A stretch of 7,179 nt of DNA from JBBPYR01 sp038199755 (GTDB taxonomy: Bacteria > Chloroflexota > Ktedonobacteria > Ktedonobacterales > Ktedonobacteraceae), in NCBI GenBank assembly GCA_038199755.1, contig JBBPYR010000098.1:1-7179 (forward strand), given 5' to 3'. Below the pieces are notes generated by a model. The model ran no database searches, was not told the origin of the DNA, and worked only from the letters and a program-made list of their open reading frames with translations. Position numbers and translations under genes: made by a program. Below are positions 1 to 5,296 of this stretch, in pieces. The stretch's first letter is position 1. Each line of letters begins with the position of its first letter.

Positions 1-69
1 AACATACCCTTTCCTTCGTCTCTCCCTCTATCATATCGTTTTCCATACCATATTACCACTGGGGTAGGT

Positions 70-75
70 TATAAT
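70..75 (+). promoter_or_regulatory. Possible -10 element upstream of the flavoprotein gene
   Basis: A perfect TATAAT hexamer lies 114 bases before the start codon at 190. No convincing -35 hexamer is visible 16-18 bases upstream (the bases there read roughly ACCATA/CCATAT), and there is no extended -10 TG. It is the best promoter candidate in the 189-base leader, which otherwise holds nothing recognisable except the ribosome binding site AGAAAGG at 176-182, seven bases before the ATG. Confidence 0.3.
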
Positions 76-189
76 AGGAAATGGAACGGCGTGTGTATGA
101 GGAAGGAACCGACAAACGCTTCCCTTTACGAGCAAGATCCACAGGGAACGTGAGAACTTCTCCGTCTTTACGAACAGAAAGGTCTATTC

Positions 190-1329
190 ATGTCAACCGT
201 GACAAATCGCCCACACTATTTAGTGACGCTTGATCGTGTCATCGCTGAGACGATAGCACCCGCTGCTATTGAGATTGATCAAACAGGAGCATATCCACAA
301 GCGGGGCTTGATGCGCTGGCCAAGGCTGGCCTTTTAGGATTGATTAGTGCCAAAGAGGTGGGGGGCCTTGGCGAAGCTCACCGTGCGGCTACACTCGTAG
401 TGGAAGAGATAGGCAAGTACTGCGCATCCACTGCCATGATTGTATGTATGCATTATGCGGCAACAGCTGTCATCGAAGCATTTGGTCCACGCGCTATCCG
501 AGAAGAGATCGCAGCTGGCAAGCATGTGAGCACTCTTGCATTTTCAGAGGCCGGTTCACGCAGTCATTTCTGGGCGCCCACCAGTACCGCCACCCGTAAG
601 GGCGATCAGGCTCGCCTCGATGCCAAGAAGAGTTGGATTACGGGTGCTGGACAGGCCAACAGTTATGTCTGGTCGAGCGGTCCATTGGCAGCAGAGGGAA
701 TGAGTACCATTTGGCTTGTTCCTGCTACCACCCCCGGATTACGCATCACGGCTTCATTTAACGGTTTAGGGTTGCGCGGCAATAACTCTTGCCCGGTGAT
801 AGCAGAGGGCGTGATCGTAGCGAAGGAGGCCATACTTGGAGAGGACGGCAAGGGCTTTGATGTTATGATGGGGGTTGTCCTGCCCTATTTCCAATTGATG
901 AATGCGGCCTTGAGCGTTGGCACGATGGAGAGTGCCACCTCGAAGACAGCGGCTCATGCGGGAGCGACCAAGTTAGAGCATCTTGGACAGTCCATCGCTG
1001 ACTTCCCTACTGTCCGTGCGTATATCGCGCGCATGCGCATAAAAACTGATATGGTGAACGCACTCCTCTTGGATACCATTGATGCCCTGGAAAATGGTCG
1101 TGAGGATGCGATGTTGCGAGTGCTCGAGATCAAAGCTGCCGCGGGCGAGGCTTCGACCGAGGTCACAGACCTGGCGATGCGTGTGTGTGGGGGAGCTGCC
1201 TTCCGTAAAGAGGTGGGAGTCGAACGCCACTTCCGTGATGCCCGCGCCTCCACGGTCATGGCACCGACCACTGACGCGCTCTACGATTTTATCGGCAAGG
1301 CGGCCTGTGGCATGCCCCTGTTTGGCTAA
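190..1329 (+). CDS. Acyl-CoA dehydrogenase-fold flavoprotein lacking the canonical catalytic Glu
   Basis: A 379-residue protein with the full-length acyl-CoA dehydrogenase layout: N-terminal helices (about 8-110), a middle beta domain with FSEAGS at 118-123, a WIT segment at 149-151 and GLGLRGNNS at 192-200, then a C-terminal helical bundle with CGGAAF at 333-338 and a basic HFRDAR at 347-352. These are the FAD-contact regions of the family, so an FAD enzyme using a CoA thioester or a similar substrate is likely. The usual base is a Glu in a YEG-type motif; here that stretch reads MAPTTD (357-362). The alternative Glu site in the G helix (around LPYFQLMNAALSVG, 231-244) is also empty. Simple alpha,beta-dehydrogenation is therefore doubtful; a flavin monooxygenase or other oxidoreductase role is possible. 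The start is supported by AGAAAGG seven bases upstream. The gene stands alone and converges on the radical SAM gene. Confidence 0.9.
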   Translation: MSTVTNRPHYLVTLDRVIAETIAPAAIEIDQTGAYPQAGLDALAKAGLLGLISAKEVGGLGEAHRAATLVVEEIGKYCASTAMIVCMHYAATAVIEAFGPRAIREEIAAGKHVSTLAFSEAGSRSHFWAPTSTATRKGDQARLDAKKSWITGAGQANSYVWSSGPLAAEGMSTIWLVPATTPGLRITASFNGLGLRGNNSCPVIAEGVIVAKEAILGEDGKGFDVMMGVVLPYFQLMNAALSVGTMESATSKTAAHAGATKLEHLGQSIADFPTVRAYIARMRIKTDMVNALLLDTIDALENGREDAMLRVLEIKAAAGEASTEVTDLAMRVCGGAAFRKEVGVERHFRDARASTVMAPTTDALYDFIGKAACGMPLFG

Positions 1330-1355
1330 TGGAAGGACAAAGGAGGGAACTGTCA

Positions 1356-1405
1356 CTCTATAAGAGGAGCAACCATGCTTAAGCCCATGTCCTCCTCTTA
1401 TAGAG
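1356..1405. repeat. Perfect 14-bp inverted repeat between convergent genes
   Basis: The left arm 1356-1369 (CTCTATAAGAGGAG) and right arm 1392-1405 (CTCCTCTTATAGAG) are exact reverse complements, separated by a 22-base loop that itself carries CATG on both sides of the palindrome GCTTAAGC (1377-1384). It sits 27 bases after the stop of the flavoprotein gene and 89 bases beyond the end of the converging radical SAM gene. The position suggests a bidirectional terminator or RNA 3'-end stabiliser. No T-run follows either arm, so it is not a standard intrinsic terminator. The rest of the 1330-1493 gap shows nothing recognisable. Confidence 0.7.
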
Positions 1406-1493
1406 CTGATGGTCAACGAAGCTGACAACGATTTCTCAGTTGAATGAGGCATTGACGGATGATACGTTCACACGGAACGTCCTCTTCCTAGCC

Positions 1494-2306
1494 TCAACGG
1501 AAGCGGTGAGAGGCACCCCCTGTGACTGCCAGCATCGATTGCCGGATGGTTTCTATCTGTGCCACACTCTCCGCGAGCGGAAAAATAGTGGGTGAGATCA
1601 TGAGGTCATCATCGGTAGCAACAGGATGCCAATACACCCCATCACGATTCACCGTCACCTCTGGGTCCAGAGCGGGCAAGGAGAGAGCCATTCCCTTCAC
1701 GGAAAAACCGCGTCGCACAAGGGGCCGAATAATGTGATCCTCGTCGGGAATGGAGAGCGAGCGGTGCAGTTCGCACATGGCACTCAGATCAGAACTATTT
1801 TCAGGCGTCTGCGTTGTTCCCAGTCGCACATGAAAGCCTGCTTGCTTCAGACGCACGATCGCATCAATGGCTTTTTGCCAGCTCCCACTGCCACGGTAGA
1901 AATCGTGGAGATCAGCGTGAGAGCCGTCAAGACTGATTTGGATGGTCAGACGCTCACGGTGAGGAAGTGCTTCGAGTTGCTCCAGGCGTTTCCCTTTGAG
2001 CAGGATACCGTTGCTCAGGACCGTCACATGGCGCATATGTTCAAGTCCATAGGCAAGCATTGAGAAGATATCATGCAGGATAAAGGGCTCTCCACCTGTC
2101 AAGAAGAGATCATAGAGACCAAGCGCAACGGCCTCATCAATAAGACGGCGCACCTGCGTGGTATCTAAGCCGCGTCGGTCTGCCCCAACGTAGGATTCCG
2201 CAACACAGTAACTACAGGAGAGGTTGCAATCATAGTTAGTATAGATCCAGAGGCGATGGAGCAGCTCCGCCTCCTCACCTTGCGAGTCAGTATGAGCTAA
2301 GGGCAT
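1494..2306 (-). CDS. Radical SAM protein with a single [4Fe-4S] motif
   Basis: A 270-residue protein with the radical SAM signature CNLSCSYC (Cys27, Cys31, Cys34), which binds the [4Fe-4S] cluster that cleaves S-adenosylmethionine. GGEP at 71-74 (SAM amino-group contact), a VLSNG strand at 96-100 and ISLDGS at 124-129 follow in the usual order of the partial TIM barrel. The only other cysteine is Cys178, so there is no SPASM or twitch auxiliary-cluster domain. The C-terminal part carries an RPLVRRGFSVKG stretch (194-205) and YWHP (225-228), which look like subfamily marks, but I cannot name its substrate. It is the last gene of a three-gene minus-strand group, 35 bases after the PhnD-like gene, so co-transcription is likely. 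The ribosome binding site is weak (AAGAAGAG just upstream). No small precursor peptide is visible next to it, which argues against a simple RiPP cassette. Confidence 0.93.
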   Translation of the reverse strand: MPLAHTDSQGEEAELLHRLWIYTNYDCNLSCSYCVAESYVGADRRGLDTTQVRRLIDEAVALGLYDLFLTGGEPFILHDIFSMLAYGLEHMRHVTVLSNGILLKGKRLEQLEALPHRERLTIQISLDGSHADLHDFYRGSGSWQKAIDAIVRLKQAGFHVRLGTTQTPENSSDLSAMCELHRSLSIPDEDHIIRPLVRRGFSVKGMALSLPALDPEVTVNRDGVYWHPVATDDDLMISPTIFPLAESVAQIETIRQSMLAVTGGASHRFR

Positions 2307-2341
2307 ATATCTCTTCTTTCCATGGTATCAGCCAGTTCTCC

Positions 2342-3205
2342 TCAAAAGTCATAGTCGGTCGCCGTGATGTTCCCCTGCTGGTCATAAAAACCAGCGAGTG
2401 CCACCGCTTCTTCAAGTGCCTGATAACCCGTGATCCGGCCCGGATACCACGCTTTTAATCCTTCCAGATCACAGAGAGGCCGAACATCTGGGTCATCATA
2501 CGACATGTCGATGAGCAGCGTTTGGAGACGTTCAATCAGTTCGGGTGGTGCTGTCGAGACGACTGTAAAGTTACAGTGGTCAAACGAAGAAGTCCGAGCC
2601 AATATGCGTGTTGTACCAGAAGGCAATGTCCCGTCGAGAAGAAACTGATGATAGTTGTATTCGAGCAGACATGCTGCATCGGCGGAACCGGAGAGAAGCA
2701 CTTGTGCCGCCTCACGCTCACCACCGATGTGATCGCCATGCTTGCCAACTAAGATATTATGATACTGAATCTTCAGATCGGAGCGCGGGTTGAGTCCCAG
2801 TGAGTGCAGGAGCGCGAGTGGGAGGAGCGTCGCTTGCGGGGAATCGACCGCTCCGACCGCAACGACTCGTCCTTTGAGGTCCGTCACCGTCTTCACAGGC
2901 GAATCTTCTCGCGTCACGATCACCGAGGTCAGGTCGCAATCGCTATCGCGCATGACAAGAGCGCGGGCCTCCATGCCGTGGGTTCTAGCAAGGCGACGCG
3001 CGCGTACCCAGGCGAGCGGAGAATTCCATGCAACGTGAATAGAACCATTGATCAGCGCTTCGACCTGACGCTCATAGTTTGAATACAGGACGTAATCCAT
3101 CTTCAGCCCTTGGCGAGCGAAATGGGCCTTGAAGCCCTCCCAGATCGTCACGACTTTAGGATCGTAGGCTACAGCCCCCAGCAGTAGTACGCTATTTTTG
3201 CTCAT
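2342..3205 (-). CDS. PhnD-like periplasmic-binding-fold protein without signal peptide
   Basis: A 287-residue type-2 periplasmic-binding-protein fold of the phosphonate/phosphite PhnD kind. The N-terminal strand VLLLGAVAYDPK (6-17) is followed by a helix and then by LINGSIHVAWNSPLAWV (51-67), equivalent to the PhnD 'G.vDva..gp.ay' region. DLKGRVVAVGAVDSPQA (109-125) is the second-lobe hinge motif, and SGSADAACLLEYNYHQF (172-188) the late ligand-binding helix. Unlike true ABC-transporter binding proteins it has no signal peptide or lipobox: the mature fold begins within the first five residues, and no permease or ATPase gene is nearby. A cytosolic ligand-binding or enzyme-partner role is inferred. 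The start has a strong Shine-Dalgarno sequence, AGGAGG at 3215-3210 on the minus strand, four bases before the ATG. It lies between the UroD-family and radical SAM genes. Confidence 0.85.
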   Translation of the reverse strand: MSKNSVLLLGAVAYDPKVVTIWEGFKAHFARQGLKMDYVLYSNYERQVEALINGSIHVAWNSPLAWVRARRLARTHGMEARALVMRDSDCDLTSVIVTREDSPVKTVTDLKGRVVAVGAVDSPQATLLPLALLHSLGLNPRSDLKIQYHNILVGKHGDHIGGEREAAQVLLSGSADAACLLEYNYHQFLLDGTLPSGTTRILARTSSFDHCNFTVVSTAPPELIERLQTLLIDMSYDDPDVRPLCDLEGLKAWYPGRITGYQALEEAVALAGFYDQQGNITATDYDF

Positions 3206-3277
3206 AACACCTCCTCTTTACTTGAACAACGGCATGCCACATTCGGCCTTGCCAATCTTCTCTACTAAACACTAAAC

Positions 3278-3283
3278 AGTATA
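3278..3283 (-). promoter_or_regulatory. Possible internal -10 element ahead of the PhnD-like gene
   Basis: On the minus strand the AT-rich 93-base spacer between the UroD-family and PhnD-like genes contains TATACT. The only -35-like match, TTGAGA at 3302-3297, is just 13 bases away, so the pair is too close for a standard promoter. It may be a weak internal start or simply AT-rich spacer. Confidence 0.2.
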
Positions 3284-3298
3284 TATTATTGTGTTGTC

Positions 3299-4360
3299 TC
3301 AACCTTGATCTCCATTCAGATCGCCTGACGATAAAACGTGTCGTCCCTGGGTAAAGAGCGTTGTAACGGCAGCATCGAGCCGGGAGGGATTGAAGTGCTG
3401 GATCAGTGGCCCTCCCAGGCCAAAGACATAGCCAGGGAAGTGCTCCCCTTCATGGATACAGCGTTGTGCATCTGCCGTCGCTTCCTCCGTCTCTTCAAAG
3501 AGCGCGGCGGTCACGTGAAAATTGCCGAGAAAACCGACATGATACTCTTGGGCGATTTGCCCGACATATGCCAGAGACATACTCTCGTCAATGGCAATGC
3601 TGTGTGCTCCACTTCCTGCCATCTCACGGATGACTCTAAAACTCTCCCCTCACGCCCAGAAGCTTGACGTTTTACCAGCACGATGGATCACCTGCCATGC
3701 TGGCTGCACATTGGGCAGAATGTACTGCCGGAAATAGGCAGGTTGTAACATGGTGGCGGGGGTGTCATTGATGGCGACAATGTCACAGCCAATGATCTCG
3801 GCATAGATACGAGCGGAGATCGCACTGATTTGACCAGCGTACGCAAACAATTGGGCCGCGTATTCGGGATGGCGGAAGAGGTCAGTAAAGAGCCTCATGC
3901 CGCGCAACTGGTAAGCAATCGTACATGGACCAGCCGCTATCCCCACCAGGGCAACATCACGCCTCTCTAACTCAAGCTTTGCCTGTATTCCGGCTGCAAC
4001 CACGGTGGGCCAGCGTCCCATGGTTTCATTGGGCAGAGGAGGAAGATGCTCAATAAGTTGCTCTGCTGGGAGCGTGGAGAGCGGAGAGGAAACGATGGAA
4101 GGTGGTCCCTGCTCTACCCAGTGAGCGGTACAACCCAGCGTCATGGCCTCCATGCTTGGATCATCCAACAGAGGGATACCATCGCAGTGATAACGGTCCG
4201 CGCAGAGCAGTGCTCCTCTGATCAGAAGTTCAGCATCTTGCAAATAGCGTTCTGCACTGACCCCCAGGAGCTGCGCCGCATGTGTTCCAATGTGTGGCAG
4301 CCATGGGGTCTGCGCTACTGATTCCCCTCGCAACGCACGTATCAACCGATCTCTTGCCAT
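3299..4360 (-). CDS. UroD/MtaA-family protein with in-frame TGA, candidate selenocysteine at codon 237
   Basis: The frame runs from ATG at 4360 to the terminal TGA at 3301-3299, with one internal TGA at 3652-3650, and encodes 353 residues, normal for the uroporphyrinogen decarboxylase/corrinoid methyltransferase family. Family features are seen on both sides of the TGA. Before it are the DGIPLLDD strand (60-67), EAMTLG (71-76) and AINDTPATMLQPAYFRQYILP (196-216, the 'd..as..lisp..f..f..P' helix). After it are the AIDES strand (256-260), LGNF (278-281) and the final FGLGGPL (313-319) and FNPSRL (323-328) segments. Aligning IHRAG (225-229) with the family's IHaaG and MAGSGA (247-252) with maetGA places the TGA, without gaps, on the Cys of the HxCG zinc motif. 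In MtaA/MtbA-type enzymes that Cys binds the zinc that activates a thiol for methyl transfer. Here the His position is Trp235 and the third ligand (Cys of 'spGC') is Gly317, so any metal site is altered. Selenocysteine is my preferred reading; a nonsense mutation (pseudogene) or base error remains possible. AAGAGG lies ten bases before the start. It is the first gene of the minus-strand group. Confidence 0.85.
3618..3634 (-). promoter_or_regulatory. Candidate bacterial SECIS hairpin downstream of the in-frame UGA
   Basis: In the minus-strand mRNA, GUCAUC (3634-3629) pairs with GAUGGC (3623-3618) in six consecutive pairs, one of them U-G, closing a five-base loop CGUGA (3628-3624). The loop begins 21 bases after the UGA (3652-3650). 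This meets the minimal bacterial SECIS description: a stem of at least 4 bp, a 3-14-base loop, G in one of the first two loop positions, and roughly 16-37 bases from UGA to loop. It also has GU in the loop, as in E. coli fdhF. Short hairpins of this kind arise by chance, so the value lies in its coincidence with the TGA at the motif Cys. Confidence 0.5.
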
Positions 4361-4430
4361 TTAGCGTATACCTCTTTTTCCTAGTTGCTCTAGGAAGAAT
4401 GTTCCTGATGAAAAGCTTGCTTAGGAGAAA

Positions 4431-4436
4431 AGTATA
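4431..4436 (-). promoter_or_regulatory. Possible -10 element for the UroD-family operon
   Basis: TATACT on the minus strand lies 70 bases upstream of the UroD-family start, flanked by the CACAAC/GTTGTG dyad (4438-4461) where a repressor or activator could sit. No good -35 hexamer is found at 16-18 bases (the sequence reads about CAACTT). The placement fits, but the evidence is weak. Confidence 0.25.
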
Positions 4437-4563
4437 CCACAACGAATAGTAAGAAGTTGTGTACAGCTTTTGTTCGGATCACCTTCCTCCCCTCTGCGAA
4501 GGAGAGAACACGGCGGCCTTGCATCTTAAATAGCACAAAAGGGCATTTTTGCCGAATGGATGA

Positions 4564-4591
4564 GACAGCAATTGACAGCAGATTTGACAGC
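4564..4591 (+). repeat. Three short direct repeats of GACAGC
   Basis: GACAGC occurs at 4564-4569, 4574-4579 and 4586-4591, spaced 10 and 12 bases apart. The last two share the longer form TTGACAGC (4572-4579, 4584-4591). Spacing near one helical turn would suit tandem binding of a regulator. The TTGACA part also resembles a -35 box, but no -10 follows at the right distance. Confidence 0.45.
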
Positions 4592-4618
4592 TATCAGGGG
4601 AAACAAGGGGGGTACGAG

Positions 4619-4684
4619 ACGCTCCGCCAGGGACTGAGGAATCCCCGAATTGAGCGTGGGAGAGCGGTCACGGACCCCCTGGTG
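4619..4684. other. GC-rich block with interleaved stems (possible structured RNA or dispersed repeat)
   Basis: ACGCTC (4619-4624) pairs with GAGCGT (4652-4657). The directly adjacent CGCCAGGG (4625-4632) pairs over 8 bp, one of them G-U, with CCCTGGTG (4677-4684). A small hairpin GGTC-ACG-GACC (4666-4676) sits immediately before that last arm. The first two stems interleave, so they either form a pseudoknot or are alternative folds. It lies upstream of the likely + strand promoter, so it may be transcribed only from elsewhere, or be a dispersed intergenic repeat instead of an RNA. No known family recognised. Confidence 0.35.
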
Positions 4685-4703
4685 TCCTTCCAAAATGGCG
4701 CGT

Positions 4704-4721
4704 TATAGTGTACTATGTACA
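4704..4721 (+). promoter_or_regulatory. Overlapping dyads with -10-like TATAGT ahead of the redoxin operon
   Basis: TATAGT (4704-4709) is a plausible -10. It is overlapped by two perfect inverted repeats, ATAGT-GT-ACTAT (4705-4716) and TGTAC-TAT-GTACA (4709-4721). This arrangement is typical of an operator for a dimeric one-component regulator (TetR- or GntR-like dyads look similar). No regulator gene is in the window and no clear -35 is seen. It lies about 62 bases before the start codon at 4783. Confidence 0.4.
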
Positions 4722-4782
4722 ATAACAAACCTATGTGTATGGAACGTACCTACTTAGCGATGAGATTATTTTGAGGGAAACA

Positions 4783-5292
4783 ATGCCAGAGAGCGAACAA
4801 TTAGGACAATCGCAAGGATTGTTCTTACAGAAGGATGAGGTTATTCCAGCCTTTATCTTGCCGGGCGCGGACGGTATGCCGCATGGTCCGTGGGATTATA
4901 AGCAGCGCGAACATCTTATTTTGTTGTTTTTGCGCACAAGTGAGAGCAGCGAAACACGTGGAGTATTACGCACGTTCGCACAGCACTACGCGGATTTTCG
5001 TGAAGAGCAGTGTGCAATCCTGGCTATTACCCCTGATACAGTGCTTACCAATTTGCGCACACAGGATGCGCTACATGTACCATTCGCACTACTGGCCGAC
5101 CCGCAAGGCGAGGTTATCGCACGCTATACGGCGTGGGACGGTACCACACGCTCATTAACGCCCAGCATTGTATTGGCAAATCGCTACAACGCTCTCCATG
5201 AGCAGTGGCAAGCAGAGCAAGAGGCCCATCTGCCCACGATCAGCAATTTATTAACCTCCTTACAGTACCTCAATAGTATTTGCACTCCGTGA
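4783..5292 (+). CDS. Redoxin/peroxiredoxin-like protein without peroxidatic cysteine
   Basis: A 169-residue thioredoxin-fold protein of the AhpC/TSA-redoxin type. DEVIPAFILPGADG (18-31) is the substrate-proximal N-terminal strand, HLILLFLR (44-51) the core strand after which peroxiredoxins place the catalytic loop, AILAITPD (78-85) the next strand, FALLADPQGEVIARYTAW (101-118) the 'l.D....a..yg' segment, and TPSIVLANRY (126-135) the cis-Pro strand. In the catalytic loop RTSESSETRGVLRTF (51-65) the expected Cys is absent: by alignment with bacterioferritin-comigratory-protein-type enzymes a Thr stands there. Only Cys77 and Cys167 remain, neither at a C_P site. Peroxidase activity is therefore unlikely; a binding or structural role is inferred. 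I chose ATG 4783 because GAGGGA (4773-4778) precedes it at a proper distance; an upstream in-frame ATG at 4735 has none and would add 16 unconserved-looking residues. First gene of a three-gene operon, four bases before the next start. Confidence 0.8.
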   Translation: MPESEQLGQSQGLFLQKDEVIPAFILPGADGMPHGPWDYKQREHLILLFLRTSESSETRGVLRTFAQHYADFREEQCAILAITPDTVLTNLRTQDALHVPFALLADPQGEVIARYTAWDGTTRSLTPSIVLANRYNALHEQWQAEQEAHLPTISNLLTSLQYLNSICTP

Positions 5293-5296
5293 GTCA

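Larger units (their letters stand above)
4361..4782. other. Divergent intergenic region with promoters, dyads and a structured GC-rich block
   Basis: This 422-base stretch between divergent genes has no credible coding sequence. From left to right: the UroD-family ribosome binding site (4371-4376) and a possible minus-strand -10 TATACT (4436-4431); a 6-bp dyad CACAAC/GTTGTG (4438-4443 and 4456-4461) next to that -10; a 5-bp dyad CCTTC/GAAGG (4482-4486 and 4498-4502); a GGCA-TTTT-TGCC hairpin (4542-4553); three GACAGC copies (4564, 4574, 4586); a GC-rich foldable block (4619-4684); and a dyad with a -10-like hexamer (4704-4721) ahead of the right-hand operon. I saw no match to cobalamin, SAM-I or SAH riboswitch consensus on either strand. 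Confidence 0.6.

Noticed and set aside
973..1452. 159-codon minus-strand open frame opposite the flavoprotein gene
   Set aside because: Antisense shadow of a well-supported coding sequence, with no domain features.
3299..3301. Terminal TGA of the UroD-family gene as a second Sec codon
   Set aside because: Readthrough would add only eight codons of AT-rich spacer before TAG, and the protein already has the usual family length.
3338..3667. Plus-strand open frame opposite the UroD-family C-terminal part
   Set aside because: Antisense shadow; the minus-strand frame carries the family motifs.
3299..4360. UroD-family gene broken by a frameshift
   Set aside because: Both parts are in the same frame (distance from the TGA to the downstream in-frame ATG at 3622 is a multiple of three) and motif spacing is gapless, so a single stop codon explains the split; no indel is needed.
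4542..4553. GGCA-TTTT-TGCC hairpin as a terminator
   Set aside because: Only four pairs, no T-run after it, and no gene ends nearby.
4457..4708. 83-codon plus-strand open frame in the divergent region
   Set aside because: No recognisable protein features and no good ribosome binding site, and it runs through the dyads and the GC-rich structured block.
4735..4782. Earlier ATG for the redoxin gene
   Set aside because: No ribosome binding site there; GAGGGA precedes the ATG at 4783.
4361..4782. Cobalamin or SAM riboswitch upstream of the UroD-family gene
   Set aside because: No conserved core boxes of these classes could be found on either strand by eye.
1494..5292. Genome-wide reassignment of TGA to a sense codon
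   Set aside because: Radical SAM, PhnD-like, UroD-family and redoxin genes all end sensibly at TGA, so TGA is a normal stop here.
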